Source: Methanoculleus taiwanensis
Lineage (GTDB): Archaea > Halobacteriota > Methanomicrobia > Methanomicrobiales > Methanoculleaceae
NCBI RefSeq assembly: GCF_004102725.1
Contig: NZ_LHQS01000003.1
Location: forward strand, 183,889 to 247,888
Length of the DNA stretch: 64,000 nucleotides
Direction: 5' to 3'
How positions within the stretch are numbered: position 1 is the first letter of the stretch; every line of letters begins with the position of its first letter. The position numbers were made by a program, and so were the translations under genes. Shown in pieces: positions 1 to 9,140 of this stretch. Below the pieces are notes generated by a model that saw nothing but the letters and a program-made list of their open reading frames with translations, was not told the DNA's origin and did not search any database.

Positions 1-81
1 AACGTGACCGACAACCAGACCATGGGCAACGTGACCGACAACCAGACCATGGGCAACGTGACCGACAACCAGACCATGGGC
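1..81 (+). repeat. 27-bp perfect tandem repeat, three copies
   Basis: Three identical 27-bp units run 1-27, 28-54 and 55-81 within the coding frame, and a fourth unit begins and then diverges at 82-87. The array probably continues left of the window. Each unit encodes NVTDNQTMG, with two N-glycosylation sequons (NVT and NQT). The perfect nucleotide identity points to recent slippage. Confidence 0.9.
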
Positions 82-597
82 AACGTATCGACGATGCAAC
101 TCCAGCTCTACGAGGGATGGAACTTCATCTCGATCCCGACCGAACTCACAGAAGGGAACGATACGATAGAAGCCGTCTTCCAGGATGTCGATATGGCGGG
201 ACGGGAAGTGTACAGGTTTACCCAGGCTTCAGGCTGGGAAACGCTCGCAAATGACACCGTCCTTGAGGTGCTGGATGCCTACTGGGTCTATTCGAGCGAA
301 ACGACGAACGTCACCTTAAACGTCAGCACCGATCCGGTGAATGTTCCTGCGAGCAAGGATCTCGCCGAAGGCTGGAGCGGTATCGGACTTGCCGATACAC
401 AGCCCCGATCGGCGAACGAAACCCTGCAGTCGGTCGAGGACAACTGGGTCTACCTGCTCGGATACAATGCCGAGACTCAGCAGTACGAACAGGTGATCAT
501 CAACGGTGCGCAGGGTGAGAACCAGACGATGGTTCCGATGAAAGGCTACTGGCTCTTCATGCGGGATCCGGGCAGCCTCGGCGCCCTCACCGTATAA
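1..597 (+). CDS. Cell-surface protein, C-terminal part (5' end outside window)
   Basis: The reading frame is open to the left edge, so only the last ~198 residues are seen. It opens with three copies of a nine-residue repeat (NVTDNQTMG). Two related modules follow, each with a G-W-N/S start and an aromatic YWVY or YWLF end, as in secreted or S-layer-associated proteins of Methanoculleus relatives. N-x-S/T sequons are dense, in the repeats and beyond, so N-glycosylation is likely (inference). No C-terminal membrane anchor is visible before the stop. The exact family is not identified. Confidence 0.7.
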   Translation, partial: NVTDNQTMGNVTDNQTMGNVTDNQTMGNVSTMQLQLYEGWNFISIPTELTEGNDTIEAVFQDVDMAGREVYRFTQASGWETLANDTVLEVLDAYWVYSSETTNVTLNVSTDPVNVPASKDLAEGWSGIGLADTQPRSANETLQSVEDNWVYLLGYNAETQQYEQVIINGAQGENQTMVPMKGYWLFMRDPGSLGALTV

Positions 598-606
598 CCC
601 CACACA

Positions 607-612
607 TTTTTT
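607..612 (+). terminator. Oligo-T tract after surface protein
   Basis: A run of six T lies 10 bp after the stop codon of the surface protein. Archaeal RNA polymerase terminates at such tracts. It is a weak signal on its own. Confidence 0.3.
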
Positions 613-623
613 CGGTGCGAACC

Positions 624-884
624 ATGGACGGGAGTCTCCGCGCTACCGGCATGCATCTGCTCCTCGCAACCCTCATCATCGCGGGCGTTGCAGTTCCACC
701 GGCATCGGGCCAGCGGATTGTCTCCGACGACGGTGCGGCATCCTTATCGATCCCGCCCGGCGGGATGGTGAAAGGCGATGGCACCACGGCAGGTAGCGCG
801 ACACGGCTCGATGCGCTCAGCAGACCGGAGGTGCTCGCGACTGCAGCTCTTGCTCTCCTCTTCTGGGTGAGGCGGAGACGATAG
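624..884 (+). CDS. Small secreted or membrane-anchored protein
   Basis: About 86 residues. A hydrophobic N-terminal segment ending near A-S-G looks like a signal peptide (residues ~8-28). The middle is Gly/Ser/Pro-rich, and the end is a short hydrophobic helix followed by four arginines, a tripartite tail like archaeal C-terminal surface anchors. An in-frame GTG lies at 615, but ATG 624 gives a more normal signal peptide. It follows the surface protein by 26 bp and may be co-expressed. No family is recognised and no function is assigned. Confidence 0.5.
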   Translation: MDGSLRATGMHLLLATLIIAGVAVPPASGQRIVSDDGAASLSIPPGGMVKGDGTTAGSATRLDALSRPEVLATAALALLFWVRRRR

Positions 885-918
885 ACTGTGACTGCCGGCC
901 GTCACGAACAAAAAAGGG

Positions 919-3165
919 TTACCCGGTCGGCTGTTCCTCGTGCGCCGCCCCTGCCGGGGCACTCTTCGAGAACCGCCCCATCAGGGAGAGGACGGCAGGC
1001 ATCACGAGGATCGCGCCTATCAGCGAGAATCCGACGGTAATGACCGTCACCACGCCGAAGTTCTTGATGATATTGAACGTCGAGAGCAACAGGGCTGAGA
1101 ACCCGAAGACCGTTGTCATGCCCGAGACGGTGATGGCAGTTCCGATCTTCTGCACGGCCTGCCGGATGGCCTCGACCTTTTCCCTTCCACGCGCACGTTC
1201 CTCCTGGTAGCGCTCCATGATCAGGATCGTATACTCCGAGGCCACACCGATCGTCATCGACCCGAGTGTTGCCGTCATCGGCGAGTAGTCGATCCCGAGG
1301 ATGAACATAATCGCGCCGTTCCAGCCGACGATGAATATAATGGGGATGATCGGGGAGATGGCCGTAAACTTCCGGTAGACAAAGATCAGGAAGAGCAGGA
1401 TCAGCCCGAACCCGAGGAGGGTCATCGTGGTCTTGCTCTCCGAGATATCGTTCATAAGGTTCGTAAACATCTCGAGCATCCCTGTCGGGGTTGCGGTGAT
1501 GCCCGGCGGCGGACTCATCCAGGCGATATCGTCAGTCATCCGCTCTACGAGCGAGAGGGCGACATCGTTCTCCATCTCCACGAGCCCGAACTCGATTATC
1601 GCCTCGGTATTGCCGCTGATATACTGATCACGCGTCGCTTCCGGTATACGCTCAAGCACCTCGGCCGCTTCGCGATCCGTTGCGGGCATGGTGCCGTTGT
1701 TGTACTGCAGAACATAGGTGACAATGCTCGTGGCGGACGTTATCTTGTCATTGTGCGCCAGTTCATAGTCCTGGAACTCCTTCATCCAGGTCAGGCCGTC
1801 AAGCTCCGTCACCCCGTAACCGCGGACGAAGATCGGCATGCTCTCGGTCGACCCCATCACCCGCGAGACTTTATGCAGATCGACCACCGCCGGCATATCG
1901 GAGGGGACGAAGGTCTCCTCGTCGGAGTTGATGGGAATCCGGCTGTCAAGCTGGACGCCAGCGACGGCAACGATACCGAGGATAACGATGAGAGGTATCG
2001 GATTCTTCGCGATCTTTCCGGCGACGTTCCCGAGGAAGCGGTCGTAGACCTCCATGGTCGCACCGCCGGCGACCCCTCCCGTGGCTTTCGGCCGGTACTT
2101 GATCAGGGTACCGAAGGTCGGGACGATGATAAGCGCCGCGAGGTAACAGCTGATAACCCCGATGACACAGATCAGCCCGAAGTCACGCACCATCGGCACC
2201 GGCGAGATCCACATGGCGATGAAGCCGAGCGAGGTTGCCACCATCGCGTAGAAGATCGCAGGCCCTGAGTTTGCCACGGTGGTGACGACCGCCTGCGGTA
2301 TCGTCGAGGACTGCATCTCTTCGTCGAACCGGGACTGGAATTGGATGGCGTAGTCGATCCCGATACCGATCAGCACCGGAAACGCACCGATGACCACCAT
2401 ACTGATCGGGATACCCACAAGTCCCATGATGCCGAACGTCATGATAAGGCCGGCAGCGACGACGAAGACCGGCAGGAACCGGTAGCGGACGTGGCCGAAG
2501 AGAAGGGCAACGGCGAGCACCATCAGCAGCATGGCCGCTCCGATGAGGACGCCCATACTGGTGCCCATCTCTTCGCTCATCTGCTTGCTGAACGCGGCAT
2601 CACCGGATACGGTCACCTTTACGCCTGGCGGCATATCGGAGAGGCGGATCCGCGACTCCATATCGTTGAGCACTTCCGTCTTGACCTCCATCGTGAGGCC
2701 GGGTTCAAGCGTGACGATACCGACCGTCATCAGATTCGACGGGGCGAACCGGTTGAGTTGTTCTGCGGGCACGCGCTCCTTGGCGGCGATGATGTCCGCT
2801 TCCGAGGTGGGGAGGACGCCTCCGTTGACCTGCTTGACGAGATCGACGATGCTCGATGTTCCGGTGACGTGCCGTGCGCCGGCGATCTCCGCCTGGAGGC
2901 GGTCGAGGTATGCCAGCGTCTCCGGGTCGAGGATATTATCGGACTCGACGAGCAGCATCACCGCGTCGGATTTGAACGTATCCGTATACGTATCGAGCAG
3001 AGCACCCCGCGTGGTGTCCTTATCGATGTAGGTATCGCTGCCCGTCTGCATCGTAGTCTGGCCCATGCCGTATATCGCGATGACAAAGACGAGCATGAAG
3101 ACTGCCGCTACGGCCAGAGGCCTGCGATTGATCAGATCGGCGATCAGATGAAATAGTGACTTCAC
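919..3165 (-). CDS. MMPL/RND-superfamily transporter (HAE3-like)
   Basis: About 748 residues in the classic RND layout: one N-terminal helix (~15-35), a large extracytoplasmic loop, a block of five or six helices (~195-375), then a second copy of the same arrangement ending with helices from ~580 to 735. The sequence is of the hydrophobe/amphiphile efflux-3 (MMPL) type found in methanogens, where cargo is usually unknown (lipids or hopanoid-like molecules in bacterial relatives). GTG 3165 is chosen because a GGAGG box lies six bases upstream. A longer GTG start at 3198 is possible. Monocistronic. Confidence 0.85.
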   Translation of the reverse strand: MKSLFHLIADLINRRPLAVAAVFMLVFVIAIYGMGQTTMQTGSDTYIDKDTTRGALLDTYTDTFKSDAVMLLVESDNILDPETLAYLDRLQAEIAGARHVTGTSSIVDLVKQVNGGVLPTSEADIIAAKERVPAEQLNRFAPSNLMTVGIVTLEPGLTMEVKTEVLNDMESRIRLSDMPPGVKVTVSGDAAFSKQMSEEMGTSMGVLIGAAMLLMVLAVALLFGHVRYRFLPVFVVAAGLIMTFGIMGLVGIPISMVVIGAFPVLIGIGIDYAIQFQSRFDEEMQSSTIPQAVVTTVANSGPAIFYAMVATSLGFIAMWISPVPMVRDFGLICVIGVISCYLAALIIVPTFGTLIKYRPKATGGVAGGATMEVYDRFLGNVAGKIAKNPIPLIVILGIVAVAGVQLDSRIPINSDEETFVPSDMPAVVDLHKVSRVMGSTESMPIFVRGYGVTELDGLTWMKEFQDYELAHNDKITSATSIVTYVLQYNNGTMPATDREAAEVLERIPEATRDQYISGNTEAIIEFGLVEMENDVALSLVERMTDDIAWMSPPPGITATPTGMLEMFTNLMNDISESKTTMTLLGFGLILLFLIFVYRKFTAISPIIPIIFIVGWNGAIMFILGIDYSPMTATLGSMTIGVASEYTILIMERYQEERARGREKVEAIRQAVQKIGTAITVSGMTTVFGFSALLLSTFNIIKNFGVVTVITVGFSLIGAILVMPAVLSLMGRFSKSAPAGAAHEEQPTG

Positions 3166-3360
3166 GCACTTCCTCCGCTTGGCAGTAGGGTTGACCACGA
3201 GGACTCATAAAGGGTTTGTTGCGAACGAGACAACAGATCGGAGTATGGCAGCAACGCATGTTTCCGCCTCCTGCTTCTGCGAGTGCGGTTCTGCCTGAAC
3301 TGCGGTCCGGGAGCGGCCGGAAACCGGGCTGTGAGATGGGAGAAAAGGAGGAACCGGGGA

Positions 3361-3984
3361 TTATCCCAGGCTCCCGAGACGCTGATAGTCAATCGCGTTG
3401 GCGAACGCCTCAAGGTCGCCTGCCGTCCCGTCCTCGACAGAGACGATCACAATGAACCGGTCATTCACCCCGACCCATCTGCCGTAAGAGGCCGGCTTTG
3501 AGTAGACTTCCCAGGAGGGATAACCGCCGGTCGTGCCCTGCCGGTAGTAGCCTTCGGTCGTCTCGATGGACGTGAGCGTATCCCATACCGCCCACTGCCC
3601 GACCTCCTGATAGGCAGAGTCCTGGATCGAGACCGTCGCCGTCACGTCACCTTTGGTGTAGTCGCGTGCGGCCCAGCTCCACGCCGCGTCGGCAGCGTTC
3701 ATGCTCCCGCCGACCGGTTCGTCCGCCGTCCAGCCGGCAGGTGCGGCAGGCAGGAGCGCGATGAGGCTTTCGTAGTCGACTGCAGTAGCAGTACCTGCAG
3801 CGGAGGCTGAAGAGCCCGCCTCTGCCGTCGGCACCACGGCTTCACCGACCGGTGTTACGGTCGGATTCGTCGTCGTTACCGGCTCTTCCGTCGGGCTCGA
3901 GGTGCAGCCCGCGGTAAGACAGAGGCCAATCCCGAGCAGAATAGCAAGTTTCGGGAGAATCAGGTTCATATGAGACGATTTCAT
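3361..3984 (-). CDS. Secreted lipoprotein of unknown function
   Basis: About 207 residues. A hydrophobic signal segment ends in a lipobox (L-T-A-G-C), so the Cys is probably lipid-modified and the protein membrane-attached outside the cell. A Thr/Pro/Val-rich linker follows, then a ~140-residue Trp-rich globular domain containing PAGWTADEP and a closing IDYQRLGSLG. This kind of domain recurs in methanogen lipoproteins without known role. ATG 3984 is favoured; an upstream in-frame start at 3993 adds three residues. It lies between the transporter and the prenyltransferase on the same strand but with separate gaps. Confidence 0.7.
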   Translation of the reverse strand: MKSSHMNLILPKLAILLGIGLCLTAGCTSSPTEEPVTTTNPTVTPVGEAVVPTAEAGSSASAAGTATAVDYESLIALLPAAPAGWTADEPVGGSMNAADAAWSWAARDYTKGDVTATVSIQDSAYQEVGQWAVWDTLTSIETTEGYYRQGTTGGYPSWEVYSKPASYGRWVGVNDRFIVIVSVEDGTAGDLEAFANAIDYQRLGSLG

Positions 3985-4072
3985 ACGTATCACGTCCTTT
4001 ATACGGGGTATGCAGGCTAAAGGAATACTTATGAGTTTCTATTTGACATTCAACCGTCGGGGAACATCGGTA

Positions 4073-5014
4073 TTACGGAACCACGGCAGCGGTGATGATC
4101 GCGACGATATAGATGAGCAGGGAGGCGTGAAAGAGCGGGAGCGCCCGCATCGCCGCACCGGCAGTCTTCCCGCTCAGGATACGATAGTTCGCCAGAATGA
4201 GGAGGGTAAATCCGAGGGCGAATCCGCCGGCGGCTATAGGCCCGAGAGCCCAGGCGAAGATGACGGCGAGGAGCCCGTGGGCTACCGTGAAGAGGAGCAC
4301 CCACCGCGCCGCGCCGCTCATCCCGTAGAGCACCGGGATCGTCGCCATTCCCTTTGCCCTGTCGTTCGTGATATCCGCCAGATCGTTGACGGCAAGGTGT
4401 GCGAGCGTCCAGGGATAGAAGAAGAGAAAGTAGAGCAGGGCAGTGGTATCCGGACTGCCCGCCACGAGGTAGCCGGCGACCGGGAAGAGTGCGAAGTCCG
4501 TTCTCCCGAGCACCTGGGCGATGGGAACCGTCTGGTCTCGCTTCTTCACCTGGTAGAACGACTCGGCGGCGTAGGAGTACGCCATGATTCCGGCGACGTA
4601 CAGGGAGTGCGGGTAGGGAAGGAAAGCAATCAGGACAGCGGCGGCGGCCGCGAGCAGCAGAAAGAGGCGGAGCGCCGCTTCGGAGGTTATCTTCCCCGAC
4701 GGCAGCGGCCGCTCGTGAAACGGCCGCCAGTAGCGCGTAAGGGTTCCGTCGACATCCCGTCTGTCGAGGTTCCGGTCGATGTAGTCGTTGAGGACAAGCC
4801 CGGCCTCAAAGCCGAAGAGGCCGATAAACGCCGCCAGAATCAGCGTCCGAAAGGAGAAGCCACCATAGGTGTCTAATGCGAGCAGGAGGCCTGAACAGAA
4901 GAGCAGAGGCCAGATAACGATGAAATGGGCTCGCGTCAGATCGCCGAGCGCCCGAAGTGTCTGTATCGTACCGTCGCCCGTCGAATCGCTTCCTGCAGGT
5001 GAAGGAGGTCTCAC
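4073..5014 (-). CDS. UbiA-family prenyltransferase
   Basis: About 313 residues with eight or nine predicted membrane helices. The first Asp-rich prenyl-diphosphate/Mg2+ motif is NDYIDRNLDRRDVD (~residue 98), and the second is the NDLADITNDRAKG region (~residue 210). These are the two catalytic signatures of UbiA enzymes, which transfer a polyprenyl group to an acceptor in the membrane. Archaeal members make digeranylgeranylglyceryl phosphate, menaquinone or heme A precursors. The acceptor cannot be told from sequence, and the usual archaeal DGGGP synthase is shorter. The start is GTG. Confidence 0.8.
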   Translation of the reverse strand: MRPPSPAGSDSTGDGTIQTLRALGDLTRAHFIVIWPLLFCSGLLLALDTYGGFSFRTLILAAFIGLFGFEAGLVLNDYIDRNLDRRDVDGTLTRYWRPFHERPLPSGKITSEAALRLFLLLAAAAAVLIAFLPYPHSLYVAGIMAYSYAAESFYQVKKRDQTVPIAQVLGRTDFALFPVAGYLVAGSPDTTALLYFLFFYPWTLAHLAVNDLADITNDRAKGMATIPVLYGMSGAARWVLLFTVAHGLLAVIFAWALGPIAAGGFALGFTLLILANYRILSGKTAGAAMRALPLFHASLLIYIVAIITAAVVP

Positions 5015-5066
5015 AGTCTTCTTTCAGTGATAGACCGCCTGGCAGAAATACCTTCCACCGGAGCGA

Positions 5067-5963
5067 TCACTTCCCGAGAATCCGGCGTTTCTGAGCGAGG
5101 AACTCCTCTTCACTGATGCTGCCTGCCTGTTTCAGGCTCGAGAACCGTTCGAGGAGATCCGCAATCTCTTCAGGCGTTCTCACGGCCGGTCTCTCCTCGC
5201 ACCCCGATCGCCTCTTCTGAACCTCCTCCATAAATGCAGAGGTGAAGACGCCCGCAGGCAGAGCGAACATTCCGATGCCGATGAGGGCTATCACGCCCCC
5301 GAGCAGTTTCCCGAGCGGTGTAATCGGGTACACGTCGCCGTAGCCCACGGTCGTCAGCGTGGCCACCGCCCACCACATTGCAGCCGGAATACTCGAAAAG
5401 GCTTCGGGCTGCGCCTCATACTCGGCGTAGTACATCAGACTCGAAGCGAAGACCAGCAGAATGAGGAGGCTGCAGAAGATAATGGCGATGACCTCCTTCT
5501 CCCTGTTGATCGCCCGCACGAGCATGTCGCTTGCATACGAGTACCTCCCCATCTTGAGAATACCAAAGACACGCATCAGCCGGATCGCCCGGATGAACCG
5601 GAGGTCGAGCGGAATGATCATCGGGATGAGGAACGGCAGTATCGCGAGGAGATCCACGAGAGCGAGCGGGGTTGCCGCATACCGGAGTCTGCCCACGACT
5701 GCACCCCGGAACGCCGGGTTCGCCGTGCACGTCCAGAGGCGAAGGACATATTCTATCACGAAGACAGTGACGGAGAAGAGGTCGAAGGCGATAAAGAATG
5801 ATGCATACTGCAGAGCAATGCCGTCGACCGACTCGAGAACCACCACGAAGACGTTGGCGACGATAAGCGCCATGATGAAGATATCGAAAAATCTGCCGGC
5901 GCCGTCGCTTACGGGATGCGGCTCGAGGGATTCGTAGATCGTCGACTTCAGCTGGCGGTACAT
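5067..5963 (-). CDS. Six-helix voltage-gated K+ channel with SHOCT-like tail
   Basis: About 298 residues. Helices S1-S4 occupy ~20-160; S4 carries spaced arginines (LRFIRAIRLMRVFGI). S5, the pore loop and S6 follow. The selectivity filter TTVGYGD identifies a potassium channel of the Kv type. After S6 the protein ends in a short helical hairpin (E-E-I-A-D-L-L-E-R-F to the C-terminus, ~265-298) that matches SHOCT-like modules, thought to aid oligomer formation. It acts in the cytoplasmic membrane. It stands alone, 53 bp upstream of the prenyltransferase on the same strand. Confidence 0.88.
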   Translation of the reverse strand: MYRQLKSTIYESLEPHPVSDGAGRFFDIFIMALIVANVFVVVLESVDGIALQYASFFIAFDLFSVTVFVIEYVLRLWTCTANPAFRGAVVGRLRYAATPLALVDLLAILPFLIPMIIPLDLRFIRAIRLMRVFGILKMGRYSYASDMLVRAINREKEVIAIIFCSLLILLVFASSLMYYAEYEAQPEAFSSIPAAMWWAVATLTTVGYGDVYPITPLGKLLGGVIALIGIGMFALPAGVFTSAFMEEVQKRRSGCEERPAVRTPEEIADLLERFSSLKQAGSISEEEFLAQKRRILGK

Positions 5964-6043
5964 CTGCTTGTCATTATGAGTTGGTCATATTCGGATAATA
6001 AGTGCTGGTGTGAGGCAGGCGGCGATGAACCCCGCCCTCTCCG

Positions 6044-6583
6044 CTACGGTGCGGGCCAGGGTTCCCGGTGGTACAGGAGATCCATCTCTGCCGCGAGGCG
6101 CTCCCAGATGAGGTGGTTGAAGAAGCGGGTCTCATCTCCGGGAGGGATCCGCTCACGGGCGGCGATGCCGAGAAGGGTGATCCGGAAGTGCAGGTAAAAA
6201 CGATAGTCGCCTTCGATCTCCCGGTACTTTGCTGCAATGGCATCCGCCCCCGGCCAGCCATGATTCCCGGGCCTCATCGAGTAGGTGAACCTCTTTCCGA
6301 CGACCCGTATCTCCCGAAGGTCGGCCTCAGCCGCCTTTGTTACATCCCCGAGCGAGAAGGAGTTCGTGTAATCCCCGGTATGGTTGTGGGTGAGGATGTT
6401 CCCTGCCATCAGCAGAAACTCCTCTTCGGTGAACCCGACACCGAAGATATAACTCTGGGTGATCCCGCCTTTCAGGAGAGTATGGTAGTCCTTAAAGATA
6501 CACGCGACTTCATGGTTCCGGGACCGGATACGGTTTTCGCACTCGAAGATATCGCTGCAGGACGGCATCCAGGTTGACAGCAC
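6044..6583 (-). CDS. JAB/MPN (RadC-like) metalloprotease-fold protein
   Basis: About 179 residues. Positions ~62-80 read ILTHNHTGDYTNSFSLGD, resembling the JAMM zinc motif HxH-x7-S-x2-D, but with eight residues between the second His (68) and Ser77. Asp80 and an upstream Glu (25, in NHEVACIF) complete a plausible zinc site. RadC and JAB peptidase families share this layout. The segment EIRVVGKRFTYSMRP follows, as in phage- or toxin-associated JAB-like domains. A ~75-residue helical C-terminus is unassigned. GTG 6583 and ATG 6568 are both possible starts. Function is not known; a fold-level call only. Confidence 0.5.
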   Translation of the reverse strand: MLSTWMPSCSDIFECENRIRSRNHEVACIFKDYHTLLKGGITQSYIFGVGFTEEEFLLMAGNILTHNHTGDYTNSFSLGDVTKAAEADLREIRVVGKRFTYSMRPGNHGWPGADAIAAKYREIEGDYRFYLHFRITLLGIAARERIPPGDETRFFNHLIWERLAAEMDLLYHREPWPAP

Positions 6584-6815
6584 GGTGCCGGTATCTCATA
6601 AAGTACTCTCCCGACAGACCGGCACGCCGCATGACACTGCCTCATGCATCCAACAACAGCGAGGAGAAAGCCCTCCCGCAGACCGGATCCGCTTACCGGA
6701 ATACTCTTAGCGAGCAGGCGGGGTGCAGTATCAGCCGGCAGTCCACGGAATGGAGTGACTTGAGCATGTAGAGATGTGATCGCCACGAGACCCGGGCGAT
6801 GGAAAAGCAGTGCCC

Positions 6816-7097
6816 TTACAGGTGACTGCTCGGGGACCTCTGTGACGCCCTGCTAAAAAAAGAATGGCCGGATCGGCCGGAGGTAACGTGTATAGAGGTT
6901 ATGGGGCAGGTAAAAAGTCTCGTTACGGGTAGCTCGATCTGCAGACAGTAGTCCCGTTCCGGCTCATAATACGGGCAGGCAGAGTACCTGCACCGTCCGG
7001 GCAGTTCTTCCATTGCTGCCTTTCCGCCGTTCTCTTCACCTGAATGAAGATCTTCTGGCATCGTTTTCACAGAACCTCCCTGCATGTCGATAATCAT
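6816..7097 (-). CDS. Small Cys-containing protein, uncertain
   Basis: About 93 residues. The middle has four spaced cysteines (CRYSACPYYEPERDYC and later LFTC), which could bind a metal. The C-terminal 25 residues are low-complexity and Ser/Arg-rich and look less like protein, so the reading frame may be damaged near its end. No family is recognised. It may be a real small protein or a degenerate one. Confidence 0.35.
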   Translation of the reverse strand: MIIDMQGGSVKTMPEDLHSGEENGGKAAMEELPGRCRYSACPYYEPERDYCLQIELPVTRLFTCPITSIHVTSGRSGHSFFSRASQRSPSSHL

Positions 7098-7306
7098 AAT
7101 GCGGTTGGTGGTGGGAACCGCATCAGTCTGCTATCCGTACCGACGATGAATAGTTAGTCCGTTCGGATAATATTCACCGTACAGATGAATTGTAGTGCAT
7201 AACGGGATATAACTGTATCGTTTGTGTCCAATCCCAAAAAGAACAGATAAAACACCATGAAAAAGATCCCGGAGGAAGGTCGGATCCATTCTGGAGCCCG
7301 AAGCGG

Positions 7307-8131
7307 TCACTCGAGGCAGAATTTCTTTGCTCCTGCCTTATAATGCTGAAAGAGCTGCTCTCCCCACAAGAGCGCCCGTGGATCGCTGCTGACAAGGTCG
7401 GAGTCAAGGTCATATATCTCAGTACCCCGTTTATAGAGGCCAAGAGAGAGATAAGAATCGGTGGCGGTCATTCCGAGCTGAAAGGGTTCGGGAGATACGT
7501 ACAGTGCGAACGTATCGATACCGACCAGATCGCCTTTCATATCCGCATAGGGCGGGCTCAGCAGTTTCTCGGCAAGGGACTCGGGGACGACCAGTTCGAT
7601 AGGCGTGCCCCTTAAAGCGAGGTTTCGGAGCACCTCGGCAAGATTGGGAGTCGTTATCGATGATACTGCGTGTATCCATTCCGCCCGGTTGAGGATCTGC
7701 AGAAACTGCGTGTGTACATTGAGGATATTCTCCGCGACGGCACGGATGACCGTCGCGTCGTAGAGGTCTCCGAGACTCTTCCGGAACGGTTCGGGGATAG
7801 AGGCAATGTCATGGGTGACCCAGAAATCCCCGTGCTTATGGATACCGGCCATTAACCGGACGAGGTGCCCGATCTCATCCACCACAATCTCCCCGAGCGG
7901 CGTCAACGCGCATCTGCCGGGTTTCGACTCGACATAGTGAAGTGACTCAAGCTGCCGGATCCGGGGAATGAGGGTCTGAGAAGAACTGCCGGTGATCGTT
8001 CGCAGATCGGCAAGGGTCTGCTCCCCGCTGTAGAGGGCGATCAAGATCTGCGTAAGGATTCCCGATCGGAAGATGGCCTGAATATCATCACAGAACTCCC
8101 CGTAGATCTCAATTAAGCCAGGATCTTCCAT
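7307..8131 (-). CDS. FilR1/DUF1724-type HTH transcriptional regulator
   Basis: About 274 residues. The N-terminal winged helix (~15-90, with LADLRTITGSSSQTLIPRIRQLE as the recognition region) is followed by the middle domain typical of methanogen DUF1724/FilR1 regulators (~110-260, LDYDATVIRA-like and the GTPIELVVPE segment). FilR1 in Methanothrix acts in filament formation and quorum-type control; most Methanomicrobiales carry many paralogues of unknown targets. It stands alone between long intergenic stretches. The ligand of the middle domain is not known. Confidence 0.8.
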   Translation of the reverse strand: MEDPGLIEIYGEFCDDIQAIFRSGILTQILIALYSGEQTLADLRTITGSSSQTLIPRIRQLESLHYVESKPGRCALTPLGEIVVDEIGHLVRLMAGIHKHGDFWVTHDIASIPEPFRKSLGDLYDATVIRAVAENILNVHTQFLQILNRAEWIHAVSSITTPNLAEVLRNLALRGTPIELVVPESLAEKLLSPPYADMKGDLVGIDTFALYVSPEPFQLGMTATDSYLSLGLYKRGTEIYDLDSDLVSSDPRALLWGEQLFQHYKAGAKKFCLE

Positions 8132-8386
8132 ATTCCATATAGACGTTCATTTTCACTGCTTAAGCCTTTTATCATCCTTGCTCGCAGATGCCTCCGGATG
8201 CTGTAGGCCACCTTCTATCGACCTCATATGCCGGGCAAGAGGTTGAAACCGCCCCGATGCCATTTTATCTCAGGTTTGACAGGTACATCCCAAAGCATCA
8301 CCGGATGCGGACCGCTCCGGAACACCCGGTGACTCTGGAGACGTAGCATCAGGTGAAATAAATAAAAATCCGCCCAACCAGTCTCC

Positions 8387-9097
8387 ATGCACCCGAACGT
8401 CATCGTTCACACCACCATCAGCCTCGATACCGCGTTTACCGGTTTTGCCATCGACCTTGAGAGGCATTACGCCGTGCTGATGTCGTTTGAGCCGGATGCG
8501 GTTCTCACGGGGTCGGCTTCGGCAGCAGCGAGCATCGATGCCGCTCCGTGGAGGTTCCCTCCGGAGGAGGCGTCCGACCGCCAGAGATCCACCCTCCGTC
8601 CCGGTGACAGGCGTCCGGTCGGCGTCTTCGTCGACAGCGGGGGGGTGCTGAAAGATCGGCTGCATTTCTTCAGGCGACTTGAGCATATCAGGGATGTCAT
8701 CGTCCTCGTCGCCGACGAGACGCCGCAGGAGTACCTGGACTATCTTGCGGAGCGGGAGTACCCGTTTATCCGCTGTGGCCGAAACCGCGTCGACCTCCGG
8801 AGCGCCGTCCGGAGGCTTGCGGACGAGCACGCCCTCTCGTGCATCGTCTCGGACAGCGGCGGCGCACTCACCGGCGCTCTTCTCGAGGAAGGCATTGCCG
8901 GTGAGATCAGCCTGATCGTGTCACCGGGGAATCGCGGGAGACCGGCAGAGAAAGCTGTTTGAATCCGTCACGGACCGGTCGGTCTCGAACTGATACGCTC
9001 GACGCCGCTCGCCGGGGGTGCCGTCCACCTGCTCTACCGGGTGACCGGAACCCCCGCACCGGTAAAATCTATGAATACAAGTTTTTCCGAGGAGTGA
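8387..9097 (+). pseudogene. RibD C-terminal-like reductase, disrupted
   Basis: The first ~180 codons encode a RibD_C/dihydrofolate-reductase-like protein (VIVHTTISLD start; TGSAS; CGRNRVDLRSAVRRLA; SDSGGALTGALLEEG). The archaeal relative is the NADPH-dependent reductase of riboflavin synthesis, and this one may be a paralogue. TGA at 8960-8962 stops the frame. The best family match continues in another frame (IAGDRQRKLFESVTDR, about 8940-8978), then returns to the original frame (VGLELIRSTPLAGGAVHLLYRV) to TGA 9095-9097. This fits a +1 change near 8936-8940 and a -1 change near 8976-8979. It could be a true pseudogene or an assembly error. Confidence 0.7.
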
Positions 9098-9140
9098 TGC
9101 GATCGATAGGATTATGTCCGGCTTGTAACTATTACTCACT

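Noticed and set aside
1-81. Tandem 27-bp repeat as a CRISPR array
   Set aside because: Units are adjacent without spacers and lie in a coding frame.
8960-8962. TGA in the reductase gene read as selenocysteine
   Set aside because: The sequence around it fits a frame change better, and no conserved Cys is expected there.
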